From positions 53,147-117,146 of the forward strand of contig CAYOZN010000015.1 in NCBI GenBank assembly GCA_964408455.1: DNA of 64,000 bases, read 5' to 3'. The stretch's first letter is position 1; each line of letters begins with the position of its first letter. The notes below the pieces were generated by a model that was given only the letters and a program-made list of their open reading frames with translations, ran no database searches and was not told the DNA's origin. Position numbers and translations under genes: made by a program. Origin of the DNA: CAYOZN01 sp964408455 (GTDB lineage Bacteria > Planctomycetota > Phycisphaerae > UBA1845 > UTPLA1). Shown in pieces: positions 1 to 7,523 of the stretch.

Positions 1-894
1 GATGTCTTCATCGCGCAGGATGCGCGTCGTCATGAGCCGGCTGTGCCAGAATGTCGCCCAGCCTTCGTTCATGATCTTGGTCTGCCCCTGCGGGGCGAAG
101 TAGTAGGCCTCCTCCCGGACGATGGCGAGGATATCGGCCTCCCAGTCCTTCAGCGGCGCGTTTTCGAGCATGAACTTCAACACGTCGCGCAGGGGCTGTT
201 CGGGGAAGGCCTTTCGCTTCTGGGCCTGCCGCGTCATCAGCGCTTCGCGCTGGCGGCGGGTCTCCGACGGCGGGTTGATCCACGATTCCATGTACGGTTT
301 GGCCTTGTAGCGCACCACGTCGCGCTCGATCAACCGCTCGTTGGCCGTCTGCTCTTCCGGCTGCGGCTCGCCCGTGCGCCGCATGAACACAGAGTATGGA
401 TCGATGAGATTGTCCAGCGTCTGGCACACGTCGATAAAGCTCTCGACGCGGTCGAAACCGAAGCGGTCGATATGCCGGCGGACGCGCGTGGCATGGTTCG
501 CCATTTCGTCCATCATCTTGCGGTTGGTCTTGCTGAACCAGTAGTTGTTCTTGAAGAAGTCGCAGTGGGCATAGACGTGGGCCATGACCAGTTTCTGGTC
601 GGTCAGCGTGTTGTCGGCCACAAGGTACGCGTAGCACGGATTGTTGTTGATGACGAGTTCATAGATCTTGCCCAGGCCATAGACGTGCTGCTTGCGGAGC
701 TTCTCGTACTCCATGCCGAATTGCCAGTGCGGATAGCGCTGCGGAAAACCGCCGTAGGCCGCGATCTGCTGCATGGTGTCGAAGTCGACCATCTCGAAGT
801 GCGTTTCGTAGAAATCCAGCCCGTGCGCGGCCGCAATCTCGCCGATGTCTCTCGCGATGGCGTTCAGGTCCGGTCGGCTCGGTTCACGTTTCAT
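1..894 (-). CDS. spoVR: SpoVR family protein (3' end beyond window)
   Basis: The first 298 codons are visible, starting with ATG at 894 (MKREPSRPDLN...). The reading frame is open to base 1, so the C-terminus lies outside the window. Recognisable SpoVR-family stretches are GLDFYETHFEMV, the INNNPCYAYL segment, AHVYAHCDFFKNNYWF and the MNEGWATFWH segment at the visible end. SpoVR proteins are cytoplasmic; in Bacillus the protein is linked to spore cortex formation, and in non-sporulating bacteria it is usually coupled with YeaH (DUF444) and the kinase PrkA under stress or starvation control. The DUF444 gene lies just upstream on the same strand, 107 bp away, which fits one transcription unit. 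No prkA is seen in the window. The biochemical activity of SpoVR is not established. Confidence 0.9.
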   Translation of the reverse strand, partial: MKREPSRPDLNAIARDIGEIAAAHGLDFYETHFEMVDFDTMQQIAAYGGFPQRYPHWQFGMEYEKLRKQHVYGLGKIYELVINNNPCYAYLVADNTLTDQKLVMAHVYAHCDFFKNNYWFSKTNRKMMDEMANHATRVRRHIDRFGFDRVESFIDVCQTLDNLIDPYSVFMRRTGEPQPEEQTANERLIERDVVRYKAKPYMESWINPPSETRRQREALMTRQAQKRKAFPEQPLRDVLKFMLENAPLKDWEADILAIVREEAYYFAPQGQTKIMNEGWATFWHSRLMTTRILRDEDI

Positions 895-899
895 GGAAA

Positions 900-1008
900 C
901 CTCAAAATGCGAGGGACAAAGGGTAAGGGGTAAGGGGTGGGAGATAAGAGTCCATTTGAACAAACACTCGTGAGTTAACCCCTGTCCCTTATCCCTGATC
1001 CTTACCGC
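900..1008. repeat. imperfect G-rich/C-rich inverted arms
   Basis: Between spoVR and the DUF444 gene the plus strand has repeated GGTAAGGGGTAAGGGG-like bases near 915-935. Near 977-1006 it has the opposite-strand version (CCCCTGTCCCTTATCCC, then TCCTTACC). The arms flank about 40 bp. They could form an mRNA hairpin between the two cistrons or be a short dispersed repeat. A similar layout with a different sequence occurs at 12271-12416. Confidence 0.4.
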
Positions 1009-2102
1009 CCTTGCCCGAAGAACGTCTTCAGCGAATCGTATATGTCGTCCTTCGTGTTCACCCGGCTGGTGACGACGTTCTTTTCCTGGTCCAGGTGCTC
1101 GTGGATGACGTTGATGAAGTTGCCGCTGCCGTAGGCGCTGGCCACCTGGCAGTAGCCGAACATGTTCACGTGCGGAAGCATGTAATCGCGGAGCAGCTTG
1201 CAGCACTCCCGCGAGTCGCTCTCGCTCGAATTGTCGCCGTCCGAAAAATGGAAGATGTAGACGTTCCACTCCGACGGGTTGTAGTGCGTTTCGAGTATGT
1301 TGCGGCAGAGGTTGAATGCACTGGAGATCTTCGTGCCGCCATCCTCGCGGATGCGGAAGAACGTCTGCCGGTCCACTTCGGCGGCGCGCACATCGTGCAC
1401 GATGTAGCGGCTCTCGATGCCCTCGTAGTTGCGACGCAGCCACGCGTCAATCCAGAAGGCCTCCAGCCGCACCAGCTCCTTCTGCTCATCCCCCATCGAG
1501 CCCGACACGTCCATCATGTACACGATGACGGCGTTGCTCTGCGGCTTGAGAACCGTCTTCCAGCTTCGATAGCGGCGATCGGTACGGATCGGCACGATGA
1601 CCGGGTTATCCGGATCGTACATGCCGGCGATGAGCTGCCGCCGCATGGCGGCACGAAAGGTGCGCTTGAAATGCCGCAGCGATTCGGGGCCGGTTGAGCG
1701 GATGCCGCTGTAGCGGTCCTTCTCGCTGGTGATGGTGTGCTTGCCCTTGGGCTTGATGCGCGGCAGCTTCAGCTCGTCGCCCAGGATGTCGGCCAGCTCG
1801 TCGAGGCTGACTTCCACTTCGAGAATGTGCTGCCCCGGCTGGGTGCCACCGGGGCCTTTGCCGGATTGATCGCCATCCATGGGATCGCCGCTCTTGCCAT
1901 CCCCCACGCCGACGCCGGCATCGTTATTGTCGCCGTAGCGAAAGTGCGGCAGCTCGATCCCGCGGATCGGGATGCTGATCAGCTTTTCGCCCTCCTTGCC
2001 GAGCAGCTCTCCGCGGGTGAGGAATTTCCGCAAATCCTCGCGGATCTTCCCTTTCACGATCTGCCGGAAGCGCTGGTGGTCTTTCTCGATCTTTAGTGCC
2101 AT
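1002..2102 (-). CDS. DUF444 (YeaH/YhbH-type) von Willebrand-A-like protein
   Basis: This 366-residue protein matches the UPF0229/DUF444 family along its whole length. The N-terminal part carries the family's basic segment (DHQRFRQIVKGKIREDL), followed by a Gly/Asp-rich linker around residues 58-90. A VWA-like fold follows with a metal-site motif DVSGSMG at residues 198-204. In other bacteria the protein works with the PrkA kinase and SpoVR in stress or stationary-phase responses; the partner here is the downstream spoVR gene. The usual upstream prkA is replaced by an unrelated exported protease gene. Start ATG at 2102 is the longest option and gives the normal family length. Family assignment is firm; molecular function is not known. 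Confidence 0.92.
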   Translation of the reverse strand: MALKIEKDHQRFRQIVKGKIREDLRKFLTRGELLGKEGEKLISIPIRGIELPHFRYGDNNDAGVGVGDGKSGDPMDGDQSGKGPGGTQPGQHILEVEVSLDELADILGDELKLPRIKPKGKHTITSEKDRYSGIRSTGPESLRHFKRTFRAAMRRQLIAGMYDPDNPVIVPIRTDRRYRSWKTVLKPQSNAVIVYMMDVSGSMGDEQKELVRLEAFWIDAWLRRNYEGIESRYIVHDVRAAEVDRQTFFRIREDGGTKISSAFNLCRNILETHYNPSEWNVYIFHFSDGDNSSESDSRECCKLLRDYMLPHVNMFGYCQVASAYGSGNFINVIHEHLDQEKNVVTSRVNTKDDIYDSLKTFFGQGR

Positions 2103-2365
2103 GCCGGACGTTAACCGCCTTTCAACGCCATATTATAAGGTGCGGTGCCGCGACTTCATCGCCGCTCCCGGCGACACGCATCTTGAGCCAGACGGGTCCA
2201 GGAGGCAACGTCGCCGGCCACAGCGCGCGGAATGCCGGCACATGCCGAAGGCGATATCGGACAGTTTCGCAGGGGCCTGAAACCAGAACCGGCGCCCAAT
2301 CGATCGCGAGCCAATATCGGAAGCAGCTATCGAGAACGCCTAAGGGCTCGGAGAAGTGGACAAGC

Positions 2366-3496
2366 TCAAGGCTGCGGCGGCACCACCCTGTCCAGCAACC
2401 GCGGCCCGTTCTGAAGCCCGAAGGGGAATATCGATACGTGCAGTTCGGCGGTCTTGAAGTCCTGATCCTCCAGCAGCGTGCTCGCAGAGCCGGTGCTGTC
2501 CATCAGGTCCGTCACATCCGACGTGTGGTTCAATCCCAGCAGGTGACCCGCCTCGTGGGCCGCGACGTTGGCGATGGCAGTCGCGATGCCCAGCGCGGTC
2601 GGCTGGACGGCGAAGGGCGTATCGAAGCTGTTGGTAAACACGATGCCGTCGTCGCACCGGTCGAAATTGCCGACGTCGACCGAATCGGCCACGCCGAATT
2701 TCGTCGGGCTGAACGCACCGAAGTGCATGGTGGTAAAGGTGCCGGGATCGAGTGCCGGATTATCGTCGCTTGATACGATCCTCAGGCCGGTGTCCTCGAA
2801 ATTTTCGAGCATCACTTCGACGATCCGCGCCTTGATGAGGTCGGTCTGACCGGCGTAGGCCGCGTCGATGTCGGCCGAATCGAACGGGTCCACTTCAAAG
2901 GCGCCTTCGCTGGTGATCGTGACGGGGCCGCCCGCAAAGTTGAGCAGCAGCGTCTGCACCTCGGGCACCGGCACCTGACCGCCGCGTTCCACGCGCACGC
3001 TGCCCGTGTAATCGCCGCCGGCCGCGTCCAGAAAGAACTTGGCGATCGCAAGGTAGTAGTGGTCGATGTTCTCGACGACGATGAAGTCCACCCGCGAATT
3101 GAGATTGTTTGCACCCAGGTCGACGTCATCGTTGATCCAGATCAGCTCTTCGTTGCCGTCGAACACCGCCGCGGTGGGATCCAGCGTGCTGCCGGCCGCC
3201 GCGTTGACGGTGGCGATGATCCGATCGCCCGGCGAAAAGGGGCCCAGGTCATAGACCCGCGCTTCGTCGCCCGTAATGGTGCCGAAGATGTTCACCTCGG
3301 CCGCCTGCGAAAAGTCCAGCAGCGTGGCCGTCGCAATCGTCCTTCCGACATCGCCCGGCGGCTGCGTGCCCGGCATGCTGACGCACATGCCGCCGCCGCC
3401 GGCCAGCACCACCACCATCAGCGCGAAAACGCTGAACCGCCGTCCCCTCCATGTCTGCTTTGGCTTTGGCAATAGATGGCTCCTGCGACGCGCCAT
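2366..3496 (-). CDS. exported matrixin-like zinc metalloprotease with PPC-like domain
   Basis: A 376-residue secreted protein. The basic N-terminus and hydrophobic stretch (FSVFALMVVVLAGG) form a signal sequence; a Cys follows directly, but the lipobox is poor. Residues about 50-160 resemble a bacterial pre-peptidase C-terminal (PPC) domain, with the pattern DEARVYDLGPFSPGDRI...DYTGSVRV. The catalytic motif is HEAGHLLGLNH at residues 314-324, the HExxHxxGxxH zinc signature of metzincins, followed by a Met-turn-like LMDS. The layout (PPC before the protease) and the short C-terminus are unusual for secreted proteases. It points the same way as the DUF444 gene but is 263 bp upstream of it, so a shared operon is uncertain. 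Substrate unknown. Confidence 0.8.
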   Translation of the reverse strand: MARRRSHLLPKPKQTWRGRRFSVFALMVVVLAGGGGMCVSMPGTQPPGDVGRTIATATLLDFSQAAEVNIFGTITGDEARVYDLGPFSPGDRIIATVNAAAGSTLDPTAAVFDGNEELIWINDDVDLGANNLNSRVDFIVVENIDHYYLAIAKFFLDAAGGDYTGSVRVERGGQVPVPEVQTLLLNFAGGPVTITSEGAFEVDPFDSADIDAAYAGQTDLIKARIVEVMLENFEDTGLRIVSSDDNPALDPGTFTTMHFGAFSPTKFGVADSVDVGNFDRCDDGIVFTNSFDTPFAVQPTALGIATAIANVAAHEAGHLLGLNHTSDVTDLMDSTGSASTLLEDQDFKTAELHVSIFPFGLQNGPRLLDRVVPPQP

Positions 3497-3955
3497 TCCG
3501 ATCCTGCCCGAGATGCGATGTCCACATCCCGCTCACTCATCGGCTGTTCACCGTAACCAAAGTATTGAGAGCGGCCGGTGGCCGGTCAACCGCTGTTATC
3601 GCGTGTCGGAAAACACAGCGGTCCTAAACCAGCGCATAATTGCGCACACTCGAGCTCACAAATGTGGATCTTTCCGGTCCTGAGGGTTTATCCTAACTCG
3701 TTAACCCCGGCCATCTTCCAGCCGATACGCCAATGGCAAAACGGGCGCCGCGTACGCGCAAGCGTTCGCGCGGCCGCCCGCTGCCAGAAGTGATGCCCGA
3801 TGCAGAGACTGCCGGACCAAGCTTTCCGGTAGGGGAAATGGGCTACGAAACGGGCCAAGAGCGGCGCGGTGAAACCGGAGGCAACCGCGCCGCTCCGCCC
3901 GTCACGTTCAATTCGCAATTCTCGACGAAGAAATCCGAGCCGGATCGCCGGCGAG
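3497..3955. other. no convincing gene
   Basis: About 460 bp upstream of the protease gene. Short open frames exist on both strands, but none has protein-like composition, a good ribosome-binding site or recognisable similarity. It probably holds the protease promoter (minus strand) and decayed sequence ahead of the dockerin remnant. Confidence 0.5.
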
Positions 3956-4123
3956 ATGGATGCCGACGGCGATGTGGACGCCGACGAGCACGCCTTTTTC
4001 GTCGCCATCCTGATGAACCTGGAGTCTAACGCCGATTACGTGAGCCGCAGCGCTCTCAACGGCGACGGACTCGCGAATGGACAGGACATTCCTCATTTCA
4101 CGGAAGCAATCCTTCTGCCGTAG
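3956..4123 (+). pseudogene. orphan dockerin-like EF-hand fragment
   Basis: The frame reads MDADGDVDADEHAFFVAI, then ...ALNGDGLANGQDIPHFTEAILLP and a stop. This is the two-loop, calcium-binding tail (DxDGDVDxxD and NGDGLxNGxDI) found at the C-terminus of many planctomycete exported proteins, such as those ending at 17857 and 30555. No signal peptide or catalytic domain precedes it in any frame, so it appears to be the surviving 3' end of a lost gene. A real short protein starting at 3869 cannot be excluded. Confidence 0.55.
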
Positions 4124-4285
4124 CCGCTCATTCCGGCTGCCTGCCCATGTCGGGATGGACATGCGGGCGACGCTGCCCTGCAAATCGCCGCAATTCTCAA
4201 CAATGGCGCTTCACAAACTCGCCTGCCGCGCGTCTAGATTAATGTGACCGTTGGCTGACGGGCGGCCGGCGGCGGCGAGGCGGGC

Positions 4286-4741
4286 GTGGAACAACTGCGG
4301 CAAAGCTTGTGCAGAATAGCGCTGCGGTTCCGCCTCAGCGCGCACGATGCCGAAGACATCGTGCAGGAGGCGATGCTCCGGCTCTGTGCGGCCCGCAGCA
4401 ACGGTGCAGCCGTGCTGGACGATGCGGCATTTGCCCGGCGTACGGCCGCAAACCTCGCCATCGAACGCATCCGGAGGGAAAAGCGGCGCGCGGCCAGGCT
4501 CGATCAAATCGCCCGGTTCGCACAGCGGGACGGCGAAGACAACGCGACACCGGCGGACGTGCAGCGCCTGTACGACGCCATCGCGCGCCTGCCTGCCCGT
4601 CAGTCCGCGGTCATCACGCTGCGAAAACTTATGGAACTCGAGTACGCCGAGATCGGCGAGATACTCGGCATTTCCGAAGAGGCATGCCGAAGCCACTGCA
4701 AACTGGCCCTTGCGCGGCTGAAAAAACTGTTGCCGGAATAG
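4286..4741 (+). CDS. ECF-type sigma-70 family RNA polymerase sigma factor
   Basis: 151 residues from a GTG start at 4286; an in-frame TGA at 4256-4258 limits any extension. Region 2 is seen at the N-terminus (LSAHDAEDIVQEAMLRL, residues about 17-33). Region 4 covers residues 95-148, with LPARQSAVITLRKLMELEYAEIG and a helix-turn-helix (EIGEILGISEEACRSHCKLA). The protein is slightly short at the N-terminus for the family. ECF sigma factors redirect RNA polymerase to a small regulon, often promoters with a GGAAC -35 box. It is followed 15 bp later by a one-TM protein gene, as expected for a sigma factor paired with a membrane regulator. See the GGAAC-containing element at 6553-6755. Confidence 0.9.
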   Translation: MEQLRQSLCRIALRFRLSAHDAEDIVQEAMLRLCAARSNGAAVLDDAAFARRTAANLAIERIRREKRRAARLDQIARFAQRDGEDNATPADVQRLYDAIARLPARQSAVITLRKLMELEYAEIGEILGISEEACRSHCKLALARLKKLLPE

Positions 4742-4756
4742 ATCAAGGAGCACGCG

Positions 4757-6403
4757 ATGAGCAGTCAACCCGTAAGTAATGGAAGCTGCGACGTCGACGG
4801 ACTCGACGCCCGGACCGCGTCCCGATTTGATGAGCTATTTCAATCGGCACGCCGTCTTCCGCCCACGTCTGATCAACTCGAGCACTTCCTGCGCGCCGTG
4901 CCGCGTTCCCCGCGGCACGGCGCGGGACAGGCACACTACCAAATCCGCCGCATCGTCTGGCGAATCTGCGGCGGCGCGGCGGCCATCGCCGCAATCATCG
5001 CGATCGTCGCCGGCATACTGGGCCCCGGTTCCACGCACCCGACTTTCGCCATGTCCATGGTCCTTCCCGCCATGCGCAACGTGGAAGTCATTCACGCCAT
5101 TCACAACGGCGTCGAATGGTGGGAGATGCCCGGTGAGTTTTCGGCCTTGCGCTGGGCCGACGACAAGGAATCGGTTCACTACTTCAACATCCCGCTCGAG
5201 GAATATGCGACCTACAACGCTGTGCGCGGCTGCATCGTCCTGACCACCTGCGAGCCGACGCATGCCCACCTGGACGGTTTGCCCACGCTCAAGACGCTCG
5301 TGGCTGACCTGGAGGCAATCGGCGACCGCCTCGATCGTGACTGGACGCGTCGCGACGTCTATCGGGATGGCCGCGCGGTCGTCGAGTACACGCCGAATGC
5401 TCCACGAGACTGCGCCGCCATGGTGTTCGATGCAGCGAGCGGCCGTCTCATCGAGCGCAAGGATTCGAGCGGTTCAACCAGATTCGATTACCCGCCCGCC
5501 GGGCCGCGGAACATCTACGACATGGGCGTTCCGCGGGACGCGCCGCTCGTGGACGGGCGGGCATCGCAGGAGTTGCTGCAACTGCGGCTCACCGCACTGC
5601 AACACTGGGCGCCCACCTTTGGCCCCTATCTTTCCGTCGTCGTGACGTACGGCCAGCAGGCGTACCTCGTGCTGAGCGATGGTGAACGCCGGCGCATCGA
5701 GACGTATGACTTCCGCGACACTCCCGCGCAGTCTCTCGACGAGCAGGTGACCATTGCATCGCAGTTCCTCGCCGGAGAAGTGCGCGGCAGGTGCACCGAA
5801 GTCGAGATCGTCAACGGCGCGGTCGCGACGCGGGTTCGACTCGATGAACAGGGCCGGCCCGGGCCGCCCGCGAAATTCGATTCGCTGCTCGCACATTACG
5901 GCCTCGTGCTCGAAGAATCCGACGAATTCTTCAATTACGCCCCCGACCGGCTGTACGAATACCTGGGCATGAACGACGCGGGTTGGTTCGGATACCAGTC
6001 ACTGAGCCAGCCGAATCTCAGCCTCTTTCACGATGACCGCCCGGTACTGGCGGAGATGTGGTTCGATCCGGCGCATAACTATCGCCAGTGCAGCATGACG
6101 GTGCTGCAGATTCACGAGTCGCAGTGGCAGCTCTGCGCCGACGGCGGCGACACATTCGAAAACGAACTGCACGGCGGGCGCGGCATCGGTCACGAATTCC
6201 GCGTCATCGAATGGGCCGAACTCCGGCCGGGACAATGGTATCCCGCGATCACCGAAACGCAGAGCATGGTTCGATCCTTTGATGCGAAAGCACCGACTCT
6301 TGAAGAGCTCGGCGAGGAAGCGAGTCCGCCCAACTACCAGGTCGTCGCCGCCATACCCCTGGAAGGAATTGATGACCACGAATTTGAGTTCTTTTTCGAG
6401 TGA
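4757..6403 (+). CDS. membrane-anchored protein co-transcribed with ECF sigma factor
   Basis: A 548-residue protein with a strong ribosome-binding site (AAGGAG, 4744-4749) 7 bp before ATG 4757. A cytoplasmic N-terminus of about 65 residues is followed by one transmembrane segment (residues about 69-89, ICGGAAAIAAIIAIVAGILG). The remaining 450 residues form a large extracytoplasmic domain that I do not recognise. It includes an outer-membrane-lipoprotein-like stretch (VVEYTPNAPRDCAAMVFDAASGRL) reminiscent of proteins following ECF factors. By position it is the likely anti-sigma factor or signal receptor for the sigma factor before it, although no ZAS zinc motif is present. Unit membership is well supported; the anti-sigma role is inferred. 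Confidence 0.7.
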   Translation: MSSQPVSNGSCDVDGLDARTASRFDELFQSARRLPPTSDQLEHFLRAVPRSPRHGAGQAHYQIRRIVWRICGGAAAIAAIIAIVAGILGPGSTHPTFAMSMVLPAMRNVEVIHAIHNGVEWWEMPGEFSALRWADDKESVHYFNIPLEEYATYNAVRGCIVLTTCEPTHAHLDGLPTLKTLVADLEAIGDRLDRDWTRRDVYRDGRAVVEYTPNAPRDCAAMVFDAASGRLIERKDSSGSTRFDYPPAGPRNIYDMGVPRDAPLVDGRASQELLQLRLTALQHWAPTFGPYLSVVVTYGQQAYLVLSDGERRRIETYDFRDTPAQSLDEQVTIASQFLAGEVRGRCTEVEIVNGAVATRVRLDEQGRPGPPAKFDSLLAHYGLVLEESDEFFNYAPDRLYEYLGMNDAGWFGYQSLSQPNLSLFHDDRPVLAEMWFDPAHNYRQCSMTVLQIHESQWQLCADGGDTFENELHGGRGIGHEFRVIEWAELRPGQWYPAITETQSMVRSFDAKAPTLEELGEEASPPNYQVVAAIPLEGIDDHEFEFFFE

Positions 6404-6439
6404 CTGATCTGCTACCCGCGGAGAACCCACCCCTTTCTT

Positions 6440-6481
6440 GCGGCGTGCGTCCACCCTACAACGCACGCCGCACATTTTTTT
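6440..6481 (+). terminator. Rho-independent terminator of the sigma-factor unit
   Basis: An 11-bp perfect stem GCGGCGTGCGT (6440-6450) / ACGCACGCCGC (6461-6471), 10-base loop, followed by ACATTTTTTT. It lies 36 bp after the stop codon of the membrane protein gene. Confidence 0.9.
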
Positions 6482-6552
6482 CCCGCTGGTGCAAGAATCC
6501 CCTCTCGCACCCCCTCCCACCGCGGCGGACGCCTCCACACATGCCGGCCTTC

Positions 6553-6755
6553 TCACGGAACCGTGAGCACACTTAATGGGTAGACGAGTCGATGGCGGTG
6601 CCAACGCAGCGCCGGCCGAGCGCACGGGGCGCGCCCCGGCTTGTCCCGGTTTGTCTCACCCATTTTTTTTGGTGAGGCGCCTCACGAGGACCCGACATGA
6701 CGTGTTTGGTGCCATTTCCGGCGCCGTCAGGAAAAAAATACGGAGAATTTTTTCC
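6553..6755 (+). promoter_or_regulatory. conserved non-coding element, copy A
   Basis: A 200-bp stretch without a credible gene shares ordered blocks with the minus strand at 55328-55548. The blocks are: TCACGGAACCGTGA with GGAAC at 6557-6561; TAATGGGTAGA (6574-6584); GCGCGCCCCGG-TTGTC (6629 onwards); the perfect palindrome GTGAGGCGCCTCAC (6672-6685); and GGAAAAAAAT...AGAATTTTTT (6730-6753). GGAAC with a 17-base gap to GGTAGA resembles an ECF sigma promoter. The last block is itself an inverted repeat and may act as a terminator or leader hairpin. No plus-strand gene follows directly; the next one (6828-7253) is convergent. Confidence 0.6.
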
Positions 6756-6827
6756 GCCCATCAGGCTCGTAAATGCCGGGTGGTAACGACGAAGAACGCC
6801 GGGGAGTTCGCCGGCGTCTCGATGGAT

Positions 6828-7253
6828 TCAACCCGAAAAAGCGCCGAGCCGCGCCAGCACCACGATGGCCATGGCCACGCCCGACGCCGGAAAGAGAATT
6901 GCCCACGTCGCCAGTGCCCGGCCGGTGGCATATCGCCGCTGCCCCACCACTTCGCAGATCACAATGACCAGAACCACCATGGCGAACTTGAAGATCAGCG
7001 TGCCGTAGAGATCGAACTTTTCAATGACGTATGCCGCGATGGCGTTGGCCTCGTAGCCGCCGCTGTGCAGCACGACCCACGTCATGAGCAGGTCCATCGT
7101 GGAGGCCAGCACGAACCACGTGTAATGATCGGGGAACAGCACGTGCCTGCCGAACAGCCCCGCGGGCTGCGCGTCTGCGGGTTGCGCGGCCGCCGGTGGC
7201 CCGGGCGACCGGGGGGCCGACTGCTGCTCGCCTGCGTTCATCGATTCGGCCAC
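6828..7253 (-). CDS. DUF5658-like small membrane protein
   Basis: 141 residues. A disordered Pro/Ala/Gln-rich N-terminus (about 35 residues) precedes about four hydrophobic segments. The core pattern, WFVLASTMDLLMTWVVLHSGG, then EANAIAAYVIEKF and FKFAMVVLVIVICEVVG, is that of DUF5658 membrane proteins. Function unknown; no partner is evident. It is transcribed toward the conserved element at 6553-6755 and divergently from mltA. The start at 7253 is the longest; MNAGEQQ a few codons on is an alternative. Confidence 0.72.
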   Translation of the reverse strand: MAESMNAGEQQSAPRSPGPPAAAQPADAQPAGLFGRHVLFPDHYTWFVLASTMDLLMTWVVLHSGGYEANAIAAYVIEKFDLYGTLIFKFAMVVLVIVICEVVGQRRYATGRALATWAILFPASGVAMAIVVLARLGAFSG

Positions 7254-7523
7254 GAGTCCTGCCTTTGCCCGGTCCAGACTGCCACCAGTTCAAAACCCGC
7301 ACACACCATCATATCCGCCATCGGGGGTAAATCGCGCCTGAATCCCCCATGCCGCCGAATCGCGCGTTCATGCCTCCGGCATTCCTCTTTTCGATTGCGA
7401 CAAGCCCGCTCCCCGCGATATACTCGCACCGCCGCGACACAAGGCCCCGACAGCCGTGCCGCGGCCCGTGCAATGACCCCGGATGGTCGCGCGGTCAACT
7501 CAGCATCCGAAAGGAGTCGGACC

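Noticed and set aside
43..933. Plus-strand open frame of 296 codons
   Set aside because: It is the shadow of spoVR; the minus-strand protein has family motifs throughout and the plus-strand one has none.
1011..1697. Plus-strand open frame opposite the DUF444 gene
   Set aside because: High-GC antisense shadow with Val/Ala/His-rich composition and no signals.
6576..7523. Long upstream extension of the mltA reading frame
   Set aside because: It crosses the conserved element and the antisense DUF5658 gene, has no protein-like composition, and the lipoprotein signal with a good ribosome-binding site begins at GTG 7524.
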